Shown in pieces: positions 26,062 through 35,651 of a DNA stretch of 64,000 bases. Source of the DNA: JAXHUH01 sp034211175. GTDB taxonomy: Bacteria; Actinomycetota; Acidimicrobiia; Acidimicrobiales; CAIXPF01. Position 1 is the stretch's first letter; the number at the start of each line of letters is the position of its first letter. Made by a program: the position numbers and the translations under genes. Below the pieces are notes generated by a model. The model saw only the letters and a program-made list of their open reading frames with translations, was not told where the DNA came from and made no database searches. Location of the stretch: assembly GCA_034211175.1 (NCBI GenBank), contig JAXHUH010000014.1, positions 33,706 to 97,705 on the forward strand. Direction: 5' to 3'.

Positions 26062-26322
26062 CCATCTCCCTCACGAGGCGCGCCGCGCAGCGTCACGTTC
26101 CGCTGCGGTTCCGCCGTCGGGCCGCCCATCGCGGCTCATCACGTCCGCGGCGATCGCCGGCGGACTCGCGCGCGGTCTCCGGCGCGCCCGAACTCCGACC
26201 CGTGGTCGGTAGATGAATTGTATTCGTGCGGAGGTCCTACACCGAGTGCCCTTCGTCTCACCTCATGTGGCCAAGGGGCCTGACCGTGAGGCCAGGAAAT
26301 CGGCGATCGGTGAGGTCCCTGG

Positions 26323-26871
26323 TCAGCGGCGTCGGGCGAGCAGCGACGCCACGCCGTCACCCTCGTCGTGGCGCAGCACCTCGAGATCGCCGAACGCGTC
26401 GAGGAGCTCTCCCGCCGCAGCGGCGTGGGGCGACGTGCGGTCCTCCCGATCGACGACCGACAGCACGGTGAGCGCGAGGAGGCCGCCGGGCGCCAACCGC
26501 TCGGCGAGCGGGCCGTACAGCGCCGGGTCACGGAACCGGTTGCACACGACGAGGTCGAACGCCCCGTCGGCCTCGGGCGGCAGGCCCTCGTCGAGATCGA
26601 CCCGTACCAGGTCGATGCGGTGACCGACCTGGTGGGCGTCGGCCAACGCAGCGGCCCGCTCCAGGGCGATCGGGGAGACGTCGAGCGCGACGACGTCCAG
26701 ACCCCGCATCGCGCACCACACCGCCGCGCCACCGAGACCGCAGGCCACGTCGAGCACCCACCCCGTCTCGTGGAGCAGGTCCTCGTGGCCGGTCAACGCC
26801 TCGGGCGGCGACGGCGGGGCATGCTCGGCGGCGTCCCACCGACGGTCCCAACGATCCCGATCACTCTCCAC
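26323..26871 (-). CDS. class I SAM-dependent methyltransferase
   Basis: The 182-residue protein has the Rossmann methyltransferase motifs: VLDVACGLGGAAVWCAMRG (motif I), VVALDVSPIALERAAAL (acidic end of strand 2), FDLVVCNRFRDPALY (motif IV) and LAPGGLLALTVL. It is close to the size of small TehB- or Tam-like enzymes. GTG 26871 was chosen because GTGAGG is correctly spaced; GTG 26886 would add five residues. The substrate is unknown. It ends a minus-strand run after the large mannosidase gene. Confidence 0.8.
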   Translation of the reverse strand: MESDRDRWDRRWDAAEHAPPSPPEALTGHEDLLHETGWVLDVACGLGGAAVWCAMRGLDVVALDVSPIALERAAALADAHQVGHRIDLVRVDLDEGLPPEADGAFDLVVCNRFRDPALYGPLAERLAPGGLLALTVLSVVDREDRTSPHAAAAGELLDAFGDLEVLRHDEGDGVASLLARRR

Positions 26872-26914
26872 CCGACACCTCACCACACGTCACCGACGGC
26901 GCATGATCGCACCG

Positions 26915-29900
26915 TCACGACCAGTTGGTGGACGACCCCCGTTCGATCACCACGAGCGGTGCTGCGGCCGAGTAGCGCACGGTCGGGCCGAACACGGCCC
27001 GCACCAGCACCCACCACACGCCGGGGTCGGCATCGGGTGGTGCCGTGACGGGCACGTGGACCTCGGTCTCCTCCGCCGGGGGCAGCACCAGCGGCACGGC
27101 ACCGGGGACGAGCGCCCACGAGCCCCACGGGCCGAGCGCCTCGATCTCACCCCACAGCTCGATGGCGGCGCGGTTGTGCAGCGTCGCGGCGACGAGGCCG
27201 CTCCCGCCCGGCGTGACCTCGACGGTGGAGGGCGAGGTGATGACGTCGACGACGTGGTCGATCGTCGTCGTGCGGGTCACGACGCGCTCGTCGTAGGCGT
27301 CGAGCGCGGCCGTGCCGTCGACCCTGGCGACGACACGCAACACGTCGACGGCGGTACCCGACATCAGGCCCGTCGCCCCGTCGAACGGCCGGACGTCGAG
27401 GGGGACGACGACGTGCCCGCCGGGCGCCACGGTGACGCGCCGGCGCTCGGGCCGGGCCCGCCAACCCGGGGGTGCGGTCAGGTCCAGGCGCGCGACCAGC
27501 ACGTCGTCGATCGTGTTCGATGCCACGGTCGCGCTCCACCGACCGGGCAGCGGGTTGCGCCGATCGGCGGGCAGGTGGAGGTGCACCGCCAGAGCGGCGA
27601 CGCCGCCGCGGGCCGGACCGCGGTTCTGGACCCAGTACCGGGAGAACGTCGGGACCAGGGCGGCCGCTGGTGCCTCGGTCCCGGCCCCGTTCGCCGGCGT
27701 TGCGGCCGCCTCGATCGGCGAGCGCAGGTTCGCGACCAGTGTGACGCCGCCGAACCCGCCGAGCCGGCTCCTCACCGCCCGGTTGTCGACGAGCTCCGCG
27801 CCCTCGACGGCGGCACCCGCCTCGACGATGGCGCCCGCCTCGACGGTCTCGTCGGCGGTGTCGGCCGGATCCGCGACCTCGTCCCCGCGCACGCCGTCCT
27901 CGCCTTCGGTCAGCGTCGTCGCGGCGACCGCGGCGATGTCGACCGGAAGGTGGACGGCGACGTCGGTCGCCTCACCGAGGACCTCGGAGCACCGGACGGT
28001 CACGGCGTCGACCTGCGGCCGGGGCGACCGGTACCCGTCGGCGAGCGGATGTCCCGCCGCCTTGAGCGCCACGACCTCGACGGAGGCCGGTTCGACCGCG
28101 ACCGGCCGCTCGGCGGCCGGGCGCGGCCCGTCGTGGGCGGGCTCGAGCCGGGCGAGCAGCGGCCGCGCCACGGCGGCGGCCTCGCCGGCGATGTCGGCGC
28201 GGCGCCAGTCGCCGTCCCGGGCGACGAGCGAGAGCTCGAAGCGGTGGCTCCAGTGCTGGAGCCCGAACCCCGACCCGTCGGGCATCGTCCGCCGGGGCGG
28301 GTCGATCCACTGCCCCGACGGCCACGCGGTCGACGCCCGGAGCAGCGAGACGTGGATGGCGCCGCCGGCGTCGATGGCAAAGCCCGGGGTGCCCCGGTTG
28401 ATCACCGCGACCGTGCGGTCCTCGACCGACGGGTCGGCACCGGCACCGCCCGGGGCGGGGTCGGCGGCGGTGATCGTGTGGTCCCGGTCGAGCTCGGTGA
28501 CGATGGCGTCGACCTCGGCGGCGAGCGCCGCGGGGTCGGCGCCGACGATCGCCAGCACCGGGAGTGCGTCGTCGGAGCGCAGGTCGGCACCGGCGCGCCA
28601 GATGTCGCGCAGCGGCGCCGCGGCGGGGATCCACGCCCGCGCCGCGCCCCGGCGATCGAGTGATGCCGCCGTGGTGCCACGGTGTGGCGGCGACGCGGCC
28701 AGCACACGCTCGGCGAACCGGTTGGACGCACCGCACCCGATGGCGATGCGCACGTCGGGCAGGTTCGAGTCGAGGGCCAGGTTCCCGTAGCGGGGCCCGT
28801 CGGCCCGGGTCGTCGTCGCCGTGACCCCCGAGCGGGCCAGGGCGGCAACGAGAGACCGAGCCGCGTCCTCGGTCCCGTGACCGCCGACGATCACCTCTGC
28901 GCACCCGATGGCCCGGGTGGTCGCGACCACGTCAGCCCCGCCGTCGCTTCCGCCACCGTGGCCGGCAGGCTCGGGCACGAGCCGAACCGCCGCGGTGCGG
29001 CTGGACGCGCACCACCGGTGAGCCGGGCTGTCGAGGGTCCACGGGTGCTCGGCCGCGTCGACCTCGATCAGGCCGAACCCGCGGCCGACGGCCGCCTCCC
29101 CCACCTCGGCGACCGGCATCGACCCGTGGACCGGGCACGGCCAGCGGAGCCGGAGCAGGTGGTCCGAGCCGCCGAGCCCGTGGACCGCGACCTCGACGTC
29201 GACCCGGTCGACGCCGGCCCACAACGCGACCGTCGTGACGTGGCGGCCGTCGCCGATCGGGCCCTCGACCACGACCCGCTCTCCGGCCGCGCTGCGCTCG
29301 ACGGTCACGGTCGCCGGCTGCTCGGACGAACGCTCCGGCGGCCCGCTCGGCGACAGGTGCCACGGCCCCTCGCCGTGGAGCGGATGGGTCGGGTACTCCG
29401 GGTAGAGCAGCAGCTCGTTGCCGACGTCGCCCTCGGCGATCCGCTCCCGACCGGACGCGACCTCGACCCAGGAGGACATGCAGCCGCCGCGCGCCGGGTC
29501 GAACCGGAGGCGGTGGTGGTCGTTGGCGATCTCGACGGCCCCCGACCCCGGCGCGGTCGCACGCTCGGTCGTCCATGCCGAGCGGGCAGGAGCCGGCACG
29601 AGGCGGAACGTGCGGTGGCCGATGCCGGGCACGTCGGGGGCGACGAACCGGACCCGGGCGCCCCCACCGTCGAGGTGCTCGGCCACGCTCGCAACGGCGT
29701 GGCCGTGCTCGTCGACGACCCCGAACCCACCGGCCGGCGCCATCGCCTGTGCGGCGTCGGCGTCGAGCGTGACCGCGACCACGTCGGTGCGGGTCCGGGC
29801 GACCGGGTTGAACACCACCACGGCGGCGCCGTTCCCCCGGGTGTCGATCGTCGCCGCCAGCTCGCGGGTGGCGTCGTCGCGCACCCCGGCGGCGAGATCG

Positions 29901-31417
29901 TGGGCCCGGCGCCATCCGGCGAGGAGGTCGAGGTAGACCTGATCGGACTCGGTGCCGGTGACGGCGTCGTGGTGGGCGCCGTAGATCAGCAGGCGCCACG
30001 CCTCCTCGAGCGCCGCGTCCGGGTACGGCGCACCGGTGAGCACCGACGCCAGCGTCGCCCACATCTCGGCCTCACCGACGAGCTGCTCCCCCGCCCGGTG
30101 GGCCTGCTTGGTGTCGATGTAGGACACGTCCTTGCCCGTGTACACCGGGTTCATGTCCCGGCTCTGGGGCAACGGGGCGCCACGACCGCCCGACGCCGCC
30201 CCACCCGACCCGGTCCCTCCCGACACGAGATGGCCCCGCACGGCGTCGAGGAACCGGGTCGGCGTCGAGCACTCGATGCGGGGCCAGCACCACCGCTGCG
30301 CGGCACGGCGGGGCAGCTCGGTGATCCACCGGGCCGGCGCGCTCAGGTCGGTGCCGACGGTGAGCACGACGTTGCGGCTCGCGGTGTGCGGGCGCAGCAT
30401 CGCCGCCCACGACAGCACGAGGTCGGCCGCCTCCTGCCACGACTCGCACTCGTCGAGGGCGTACGCCGACGAGTAGTGGTTGGCGAGGTACGACGTGAGG
30501 ACGCCGCGGCCATCGGGGCCGATCCAGTCGAACTCGGTGTCGAGCTGCATGCCCTCCGGTGGCGCGGGGCGGGAGAACCCGTCGGCCATCATCGGCCCCC
30601 AGTGGTGGTACGGCCCCCGGGCCCAGCAGCTCGCCCCGACCCCGGCGTCGGCGAGCACCGACGGGAACGACGGGTCGTGGCCGAACACGTCGAGCTGCCA
30701 CGCCGTGGCGACCCTCGCACCGAGGACCCCCCGCTGGAAGCCGAGCCCGGCGACGAGGTTCCGGCGGGTCAGCTCCAGGCCGGTCAGGTTGGTGCTCGGC
30801 TCGTTGTGGGTGCCGCCCACGACGTCGAGGCGGCCCTCGGCCACCAGCTGGCGCAGCAGCGGACGGGCGGTCGGCACCGCGTCGAGGTATGGCGCCAGGT
30901 AGTCGACCTCGGCGACGCAGAACCGGTAGTCGGGGTCGGCCGAGGCCAGCGCCAGGTGGGCGTCGAGCGTGTCGAACGCCGAGCGCTGGAACCGCATCCG
31001 GGGCGACGCCGACCAGTCGCTGTGCTCGAGCTCGCTGACCGACGCGGCCTGGGTGTTCCACCACACGGCGTCGAAGTGGAAGTGGGAGACGAGGTGGATC
31101 GTCCATCCCGGCTCGGCGACCACCAGCTCGCCGGCACGCGACTCGATGGCTCCGCACGTGCCCGCGACCGTCGCCTCGACCGGCACCACGCAACCCACCG
31201 ACCGGTCGGTGCGCACGCCGACCTCGACCACGCTCCGGCTGCCGTACCCGCCGTGGTGGGCCGTCACGGCCGCCGGTTCGACGCCGACACCCCGCACCGT
31301 GACGCTCACCTCGCCGGCGCGGGCGTCGGGCGGTGCGACGAGCTCGACCTCGACGACCTGGCGGGGCTCGTCGGCCTCGCCGACGAAGCGGTCGGTCGAG
31401 CGGACCGCCCCGATCAT
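26915..31417 (-). CDS. GH38 family alpha-mannosidase-like protein, about 1500 residues
   Basis: The N-terminal catalytic domain matches glycoside hydrolase family 38. IHLVSHFHFDAVWW (near residue 105) holds zinc-binding His and Asp, GGTHNEPSTNLTG is conserved, and TAWQLDVFGHDPSFP carries the expected nucleophile Asp. The middle domain has GAHHDAVTGTESDQVYLDLL and a beta-sandwich with GNELLLYPEYPTHPLHGEG. The remaining 500 or so residues are beta-rich, with a final repeat-like segment typical of carbohydrate-binding or NEW3-like domains (VEVTPGGSGLVAATLHN). ATG 31417 follows a weak site. No signal peptide is seen. The likely role is hydrolysis of alpha-mannosides. Confidence 0.8.
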   Translation of the reverse strand: MIGAVRSTDRFVGEADEPRQVVEVELVAPPDARAGEVSVTVRGVGVEPAAVTAHHGGYGSRSVVEVGVRTDRSVGCVVPVEATVAGTCGAIESRAGELVVAEPGWTIHLVSHFHFDAVWWNTQAASVSELEHSDWSASPRMRFQRSAFDTLDAHLALASADPDYRFCVAEVDYLAPYLDAVPTARPLLRQLVAEGRLDVVGGTHNEPSTNLTGLELTRRNLVAGLGFQRGVLGARVATAWQLDVFGHDPSFPSVLADAGVGASCWARGPYHHWGPMMADGFSRPAPPEGMQLDTEFDWIGPDGRGVLTSYLANHYSSAYALDECESWQEAADLVLSWAAMLRPHTASRNVVLTVGTDLSAPARWITELPRRAAQRWCWPRIECSTPTRFLDAVRGHLVSGGTGSGGAASGGRGAPLPQSRDMNPVYTGKDVSYIDTKQAHRAGEQLVGEAEMWATLASVLTGAPYPDAALEEAWRLLIYGAHHDAVTGTESDQVYLDLLAGWRRAHDLAAGVRDDATRELAATIDTRGNGAAVVVFNPVARTRTDVVAVTLDADAAQAMAPAGGFGVVDEHGHAVASVAEHLDGGGARVRFVAPDVPGIGHRTFRLVPAPARSAWTTERATAPGSGAVEIANDHHRLRFDPARGGCMSSWVEVASGRERIAEGDVGNELLLYPEYPTHPLHGEGPWHLSPSGPPERSSEQPATVTVERSAAGERVVVEGPIGDGRHVTTVALWAGVDRVDVEVAVHGLGGSDHLLRLRWPCPVHGSMPVAEVGEAAVGRGFGLIEVDAAEHPWTLDSPAHRWCASSRTAAVRLVPEPAGHGGGSDGGADVVATTRAIGCAEVIVGGHGTEDAARSLVAALARSGVTATTTRADGPRYGNLALDSNLPDVRIAIGCGASNRFAERVLAASPPHRGTTAASLDRRGAARAWIPAAAPLRDIWRAGADLRSDDALPVLAIVGADPAALAAEVDAIVTELDRDHTITAADPAPGGAGADPSVEDRTVAVINRGTPGFAIDAGGAIHVSLLRASTAWPSGQWIDPPRRTMPDGSGFGLQHWSHRFELSLVARDGDWRRADIAGEAAAVARPLLARLEPAHDGPRPAAERPVAVEPASVEVVALKAAGHPLADGYRSPRPQVDAVTVRCSEVLGEATDVAVHLPVDIAAVAATTLTEGEDGVRGDEVADPADTADETVEAGAIVEAGAAVEGAELVDNRAVRSRLGGFGGVTLVANLRSPIEAAATPANGAGTEAPAAALVPTFSRYWVQNRGPARGGVAALAVHLHLPADRRNPLPGRWSATVASNTIDDVLVARLDLTAPPGWRARPERRRVTVAPGGHVVVPLDVRPFDGATGLMSGTAVDVLRVVARVDGTAALDAYDERVVTRTTTIDHVVDVITSPSTVEVTPGGSGLVAATLHNRAAIELWGEIEALGPWGSWALVPGAVPLVLPPAEETEVHVPVTAPPDADPGVWWVLVRAVFGPTVRYSAAAPLVVIERGSSTNWS

Positions 31418-31438
31418 GGCGCCCGCCCGGGCCGGGAA

Positions 31439-31452
31439 GGTGTGGCCACACC
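31439..31452. promoter_or_regulatory. 14-bp palindrome between divergent genes
   Basis: GGTGTGGCCACACC is a perfect palindrome between the mannosidase start (31417) and the PhyH fragment (31516). TAGGCT at 31466-31471 may be a -10 box for the plus strand. A repressor site controlling the mannosidase gene is inferred. Confidence 0.45.
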
Positions 31453-31515
31453 AAAGCGCGGCGCGTAGGCTCGGGCCGCCGACCGTGACCCCCCGCACGA
31501 CCCCGGGAGCGAACC

Positions 31516-31893
31516 GTGAGCCTCGACCAGCTCACCGCGCGCCGCCTGCGCGATCGCTACGAGACCGAGGGCTACGTCGTCGTCCGTGACGCCGTCGACG
31601 GCGAGCTCGTCGCCGCGGCCGCCGACCACGTCGACTGGCTCCTCGCCCGCCATCCCGGCCGCAAGGGTGAGGACGTGGGCCACGACCTCGTCGCCGACGA
31701 CCCGTTCTGGCTGCGCCTCGTCGCCGACCCCGACCTCGTGGACCTCGCCGAGGTGTTCGTCGGCCCCGACGTGGCGCTGTTCGCGTCGCACTACATCAGC
31801 AAGCCCGCCGGCGAGGGCCGGCCGGTGCTGTGGCACCAGGACGCCGGCTACTGGCCGCTCGAACCGATGGCACCGTTCACCCCGGCCGGCTGA
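31516..31893 (+). pseudogene. phytanoyl-CoA dioxygenase family, N-terminal fragment
   Basis: The 125 residues match the first half of a PhyH-type Fe(II)/2-oxoglutarate dioxygenase: YVVVRDAVDGELVAAAADHVD, ISKPAGEGRPVLWHQDAGYWP with the metal motif H107-x-D109, then LEPM. The family normally continues for about 150 residues with the distal His and the Arg that binds 2-oxoglutarate. Here it stops eight residues later, and no other frame continues the protein before the permease gene on the other strand at 31902. It is probably a truncated relic. Confidence 0.7.
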
Positions 31894-31901
31894 GCGCCGG
31901 C

Positions 31902-33536
31902 TCACCAGTTCGACTGCTCGGGCGCGACCCGGGCCAGCACCAGGCGCTCGACCGTGGCGACGAGCCCGTACGCGGCGGCCGCCAGCGTGGTGAGCACGAC
32001 GACGGCCGACCACAAGGTGCCGTAGACGTTGTTTCCGGCGGCGAGGGCCATCAGGTTGCCCATCCCGGTGCCGGTGGCGAGCCACTCGGCGACGGTCGCG
32101 GCGAGGATCGATGCCGGCACGGCGATGCGAGCGGCGGCGAAGAACGCCGGCACCATCGCCGGCACCTGGGCCGACCACAACGTGCGCACCGGCCCGACGT
32201 CGTACACGTCGAAGAAGTCCATGACCTGGCCCGGCGCCTGGCGCAGGCCCTGGGCGCACGCGACCAACGTCGGGAAGAACGTCATGAGCGCCACCGTGAC
32301 CGCCGTGCCGAACGCACCCCGGCCGAGCGCCCGGACGAGCAGCGGAGCGATGGCCACGATCGGGACGCAGCGCAGCGCGACGGTGAACGGCGTGACCGTG
32401 CGCCGCACCGGCGCGGAGAGGTCGAACAGCGCGGCCAGCGCGGCGCCGAGCGTGAGGCCGGCGACGTAGCCGGGCACGGCCACGACGGCGGTCTCGATCA
32501 GCGCGTCGAGGATCTCGGTGCGGTTGGCGGCGGCGTCGGGATCGGTGACGAGCCACGCCCACACGTCGGCCGGGCCCTTGGCGAAGAAGTTGTTGAGGTC
32601 GAAGAGCCGGATGAACCCCTCCCACACCGCGAGGACGAACACCACGGTGGCGACGATCTCGGCGGCGCCGCGCACCATCCGCCAACGGGTCGTGACCCGT
32701 CGGCCCGACGGGGGTGCGGCCATCAGCACCGGCGGCTGGCCGACCGTGAGCCGGCGACCGACGGCGCCGGCCAGCACGTAGCCGACGACCGAGGTGATGG
32801 CGCTGATCGCGGCGAGCGCCCACAGGCCGTCGGTGTCGAGGCTGCGCAGCGCGTGGATGATGAGGATGCCGACGCCCCGCTCGGCGCCGGTGAACTCACC
32901 GACCAGGGCGCCGAGGAACGCGGCGGGCACCGCGACCTGGAGCCCGGCGGCGAGGTAGGGCACCGACGCCCGGGCCCGGACGACGAGCAGCGCGGTGACC
33001 CGGCCCCGCCCGTAGCTCGACACCAGCTCGGACCAGCCGGCCGGGATCGCCCGCAGCCCGACGAGCAGCGGGATGAGCGTCGTGTAGAAGACGCCGAGCG
33101 CGCTCAGCGTGATCTGCGGACCGGCGCCGAAGCCGAAGATGACCCGCAACACCGGGCCGACCGCCACCAGCGGCAGGCAGTAGAAGACGAGCGAGACGCG
33201 CAGCACGAGCCGCTCGGTGTTCGGCGCGACGGCGACGAGCGTCGCCAGCGCGATGGCCACGAGGTTGCCCCACAGGAACCCCCACGCCGCCTCGGCGAGC
33301 GTGATCCGCAGCGCCCGCCCGTAGAGCGCGGCGTTGTCGATCGCCGCCTCGACCATGCCGCTGGGCGTCCCGATGAGGTGGGTGCCGTCGAACGTGGTGC
33401 GGGCCGCCAGCTCCCAGAGGGCGAGCACCGACACCCACGCGGCCAGCCCGATGCCGGCGGCGCGCCACGGGACGCGCAGGCGTGGGCCGTCGGCAACCCG
33501 GCCGACGATTCGCTCACCGAGCGTCGCCGCGGTCAT
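31902..33536 (-). CDS. ABC transporter permease, two fused membrane domains (SsuC/TauC type)
   Basis: The 544-residue protein contains two copies of the binding-protein-dependent permease domain. The first (residues 1-265) includes VFYCLPLVAVGPVLRVIFGF and SLDTDGLWALAAISAITSVV; the second (280-544) includes CVPIVAIAPLLVRALGRGAF and GTGMGNLMALAAGNNVYGTL. Transporters of this class usually have one domain per polypeptide that dimerises, so the fusion builds an obligate heterodimer. Its ATG overlaps the ATPase stop (ATGA). With that ATPase and the NMT1-type binding protein it forms an importer. Confidence 0.88.
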   Translation of the reverse strand: MTAATLGERIVGRVADGPRLRVPWRAAGIGLAAWVSVLALWELAARTTFDGTHLIGTPSGMVEAAIDNAALYGRALRITLAEAAWGFLWGNLVAIALATLVAVAPNTERLVLRVSLVFYCLPLVAVGPVLRVIFGFGAGPQITLSALGVFYTTLIPLLVGLRAIPAGWSELVSSYGRGRVTALLVVRARASVPYLAAGLQVAVPAAFLGALVGEFTGAERGVGILIIHALRSLDTDGLWALAAISAITSVVGYVLAGAVGRRLTVGQPPVLMAAPPSGRRVTTRWRMVRGAAEIVATVVFVLAVWEGFIRLFDLNNFFAKGPADVWAWLVTDPDAAANRTEILDALIETAVVAVPGYVAGLTLGAALAALFDLSAPVRRTVTPFTVALRCVPIVAIAPLLVRALGRGAFGTAVTVALMTFFPTLVACAQGLRQAPGQVMDFFDVYDVGPVRTLWSAQVPAMVPAFFAAARIAVPASILAATVAEWLATGTGMGNLMALAAGNNVYGTLWSAVVVLTTLAAAAYGLVATVERLVLARVAPEQSNW

Positions 33537-34432
33537 GTGCTGGCCGCACCGTCGGCGGTGACCACCTGCGGGGCGCCCGCGTCGGCGTGGTCGTCACCGT
33601 CTCCCCCACCCTCGGGCGGCTCGGTCCCGTCGAGCACGTCGACGTCGACGCCGAGGAGCTCGCCGACGCGGTCGACGAGCCCGTGGAACTCGGGCGAGTG
33701 GAGGTGGCGCGCCCGGCGGGGCCGCTCGATCGGCACCGGGACCCGGGCGGCGATGCGGCCGGGCCTCGCCGTCATGACCAGGACCTCGTCGGCGAGCAGG
33801 ACGGCCTCGTCGATCGAGTGGGTGACGAGCAGCGTCGTCGTCGCCCGGTCCTGCCAGATCGGCGGCAGCTCGAGGTTGAGCCGGCGGCGAGTGAGCTCGT
33901 CGACCGCACCGAACGGCTCGTCGAGCAGCAGCAGCCGGGGCCGGGTGACGAGGCAGCGGGCGATGGCGGCGCGCTGGCGCATGCCGCCGGAGAGCTGGGC
34001 CGGCTTCGCCTTCTCGAACCCCTCGAGCCCGACGACGTCGATCAGGCGCTTCACCCGCTCGGGGTCACGGGGCCGGCGGGCGAGCCGGAGCGCCAGCGCG
34101 ATGTTCGACTCGACCGAGCGCCACGGCAGCAGCGACGCGTCCTGGAACGCCACCGCGATCTCGCCCTGGGAACGCAGGTCGGACGGCGACGCACCGTCGA
34201 CGGTCACATCGCCCTCGCTGGCCTGCTCGAGGCCGGCGATGATTCGCAGCAACGTCGACTTGCCGCACCCGGACGGGCCGACGAGGGCGGTCACGGTGCC
34301 CGGCTCGAGCGACACGTCGATCTCGGTGAGCGCGGTGACGCCGTTGCGGCCGCCGAAGGTCTTGCCGACACCGCGGCACACCACCTCCGGCGCGCCGGGT
34401 CCCGCGGCGAGCGCGTCGTTGTCGATGGCCAT
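33533..34432 (-). CDS. ABC transporter ATP-binding protein (SsuB/TauB type)
   Basis: The 299-residue protein has Walker A VGPSGCGKST near residue 51, Q-loop VAFQDASLLPW, signature LSGGMRQRAAIARCL, Walker B LLLLDEPFGAVD and switch TLLVTHSIDEAV. This is the pattern of nitrate/sulfonate/taurine-type importers. ATG 34432 follows GAGGAACG. The C-terminal 40 residues are acidic and unlike the family. It powers the fused permease encoded downstream. The substrate is set by the binding protein and is unknown. Confidence 0.9.
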   Translation of the reverse strand: MAIDNDALAAGPGAPEVVCRGVGKTFGGRNGVTALTEIDVSLEPGTVTALVGPSGCGKSTLLRIIAGLEQASEGDVTVDGASPSDLRSQGEIAVAFQDASLLPWRSVESNIALALRLARRPRDPERVKRLIDVVGLEGFEKAKPAQLSGGMRQRAAIARCLVTRPRLLLLDEPFGAVDELTRRRLNLELPPIWQDRATTTLLVTHSIDEAVLLADEVLVMTARPGRIAARVPVPIERPRRARHLHSPEFHGLVDRVGELLGVDVDVLDGTEPPEGGGDGDDHADAGAPQVVTADGAAST

Positions 34433-34530
34433 CGTTCCTCGTGAGGTCGGGGACGGGAGGAGCGCGTCGCGCTCGGTGCGGATGGGGAGAACCGTCCGGG
34501 GCGGGCCTCGTCGCCCACCCCGGAAGTGGC

Positions 34531-35619
34531 TCAGAGGGTGGGCCCGTCGGCGAAGATCTCCTCGAGCAGCGAGCGGTCCCACATGTCCTCGCCGCCGGCG
34601 TCGACCTCGAGCAGCTCGAACAGCTCGAGGTTCTCGGCGATGCCCTCGTCGGTGAACCAGGCGAAGCCGTTCTCGTCGGTCAGCTCGGAGTACATCAGGT
34701 CGAGCTGGACCTCGGCCTGCACCTCCTGGGTCTCGAGGTCGAGACCGGCGTCGGGGTAGGTGTCCACCGACAGCTGGGCGGCCTCGAGGTAGTCGGTCCG
34801 GTAGTCCTGCCAGCCGAGGATCTCGCCGCGCAGCAGCGCGATGATGAGGTCGCGCTCGTCGCTCTCCAGCGACTCCGCCCGCACCGTGTACACCTGCGAG
34901 TGCGGGTTGAAGCCGAAGTCGCTGAGCAGGAGCGTCGCGTACTCGATGCCCTGCACGCCGAGGGCGACGGGCAGGTCGTTGTAGAAGCAGAAGATGCAGT
35001 CGACGTTGCCGGAGACGACCTCGGCCGGGTCGTACTGGCTCGGCACCTTGGTGAAGTCGCCCTCGGCGAGCCCGTTGACCCGGGCGAACGCGTCGAGCGC
35101 CGGCGTGTCGGTGCCGGCGACGCCGATCGACTTACCGACCAGGTCCTCCGGCGTCGTGATCGGGTTCTCGGCCAGCGACAGCAGGGTCCCCGGGGCCTTC
35201 TGGTACTGCACGCCCACGACCTTGAGCTTGGCGCCCTCGGCGTTGGACCGGGCCACGCCGTCGCCGCCGGAGATGTTCATCAGCACCTGGCCGCTGACCG
35301 TCTGGGCGTCGCCGGCGACGTTGGGACCGCCGGGGCTGAGGGCCACGTCGAGGCCGTTCTGGGTGTAGTAGCCGCGCTCGGCGGCGAGGTAGCTGCCCCC
35401 GAACTGCACCGAGTGCGTCCACGACAGCTGCAGGCCGACCGAGGTGAGGTCGCCCGACGCGGCCGCGGCGGTGGTCGACGAGCCCGGCGCACCGGTCGTG
35501 GTCGTCGCCGCGTCGTCATCGTCGCCGCCGCAGGCGCCGAGCAGCACCGGGCCGCCGAGCGCGACCGCACCGGCACCGCCCAGGGACCGGAGCAGGTCTC
35601 GGCGGGTCCAAGAACTCAT
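34531..35619 (-). CDS. ABC transporter substrate-binding lipoprotein (NMT1/THI5-like)
   Basis: The 362-residue protein begins with a twin-arginine signal (TRRDLLRSLGGAGAVALGG) ending in a lipobox GAC, so it is exported folded and lipid-anchored. The mature part matches NMT1/THI5-like binding proteins: VGLQLSWTHSVQFGGSYLA, then AERGYYTQNGLDVALSPGG and LVGKSIGVAGTDTPAL. Relatives bind pyrimidine thiamin precursors, sulfonates, nitrate or riboflavin-like molecules. It is the first gene of the transporter operon. Operator-like palindromes lie upstream at 35652-35718. The adjacent dioxygenase genes suggest an aromatic or sulfonated nutrient. Confidence 0.88.
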   Translation of the reverse strand: MSSWTRRDLLRSLGGAGAVALGGPVLLGACGGDDDDAATTTTGAPGSSTTAAAASGDLTSVGLQLSWTHSVQFGGSYLAAERGYYTQNGLDVALSPGGPNVAGDAQTVSGQVLMNISGGDGVARSNAEGAKLKVVGVQYQKAPGTLLSLAENPITTPEDLVGKSIGVAGTDTPALDAFARVNGLAEGDFTKVPSQYDPAEVVSGNVDCIFCFYNDLPVALGVQGIEYATLLLSDFGFNPHSQVYTVRAESLESDERDLIIALLRGEILGWQDYRTDYLEAAQLSVDTYPDAGLDLETQEVQAEVQLDLMYSELTDENGFAWFTDEGIAENLELFELLEVDAGGEDMWDRSLLEEIFADGPTL

Positions 35620-35651
35620 CGCAGGTGCCTCCAGGGGGCGGGGGAGTTTGG

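Noticed and set aside
26215..26280. Low-GC patch between the CoA ligase and methyltransferase genes
   Set aside because: A TACAAT-like box is present on the minus strand, but no matching -35 box is visible, so no promoter is claimed.
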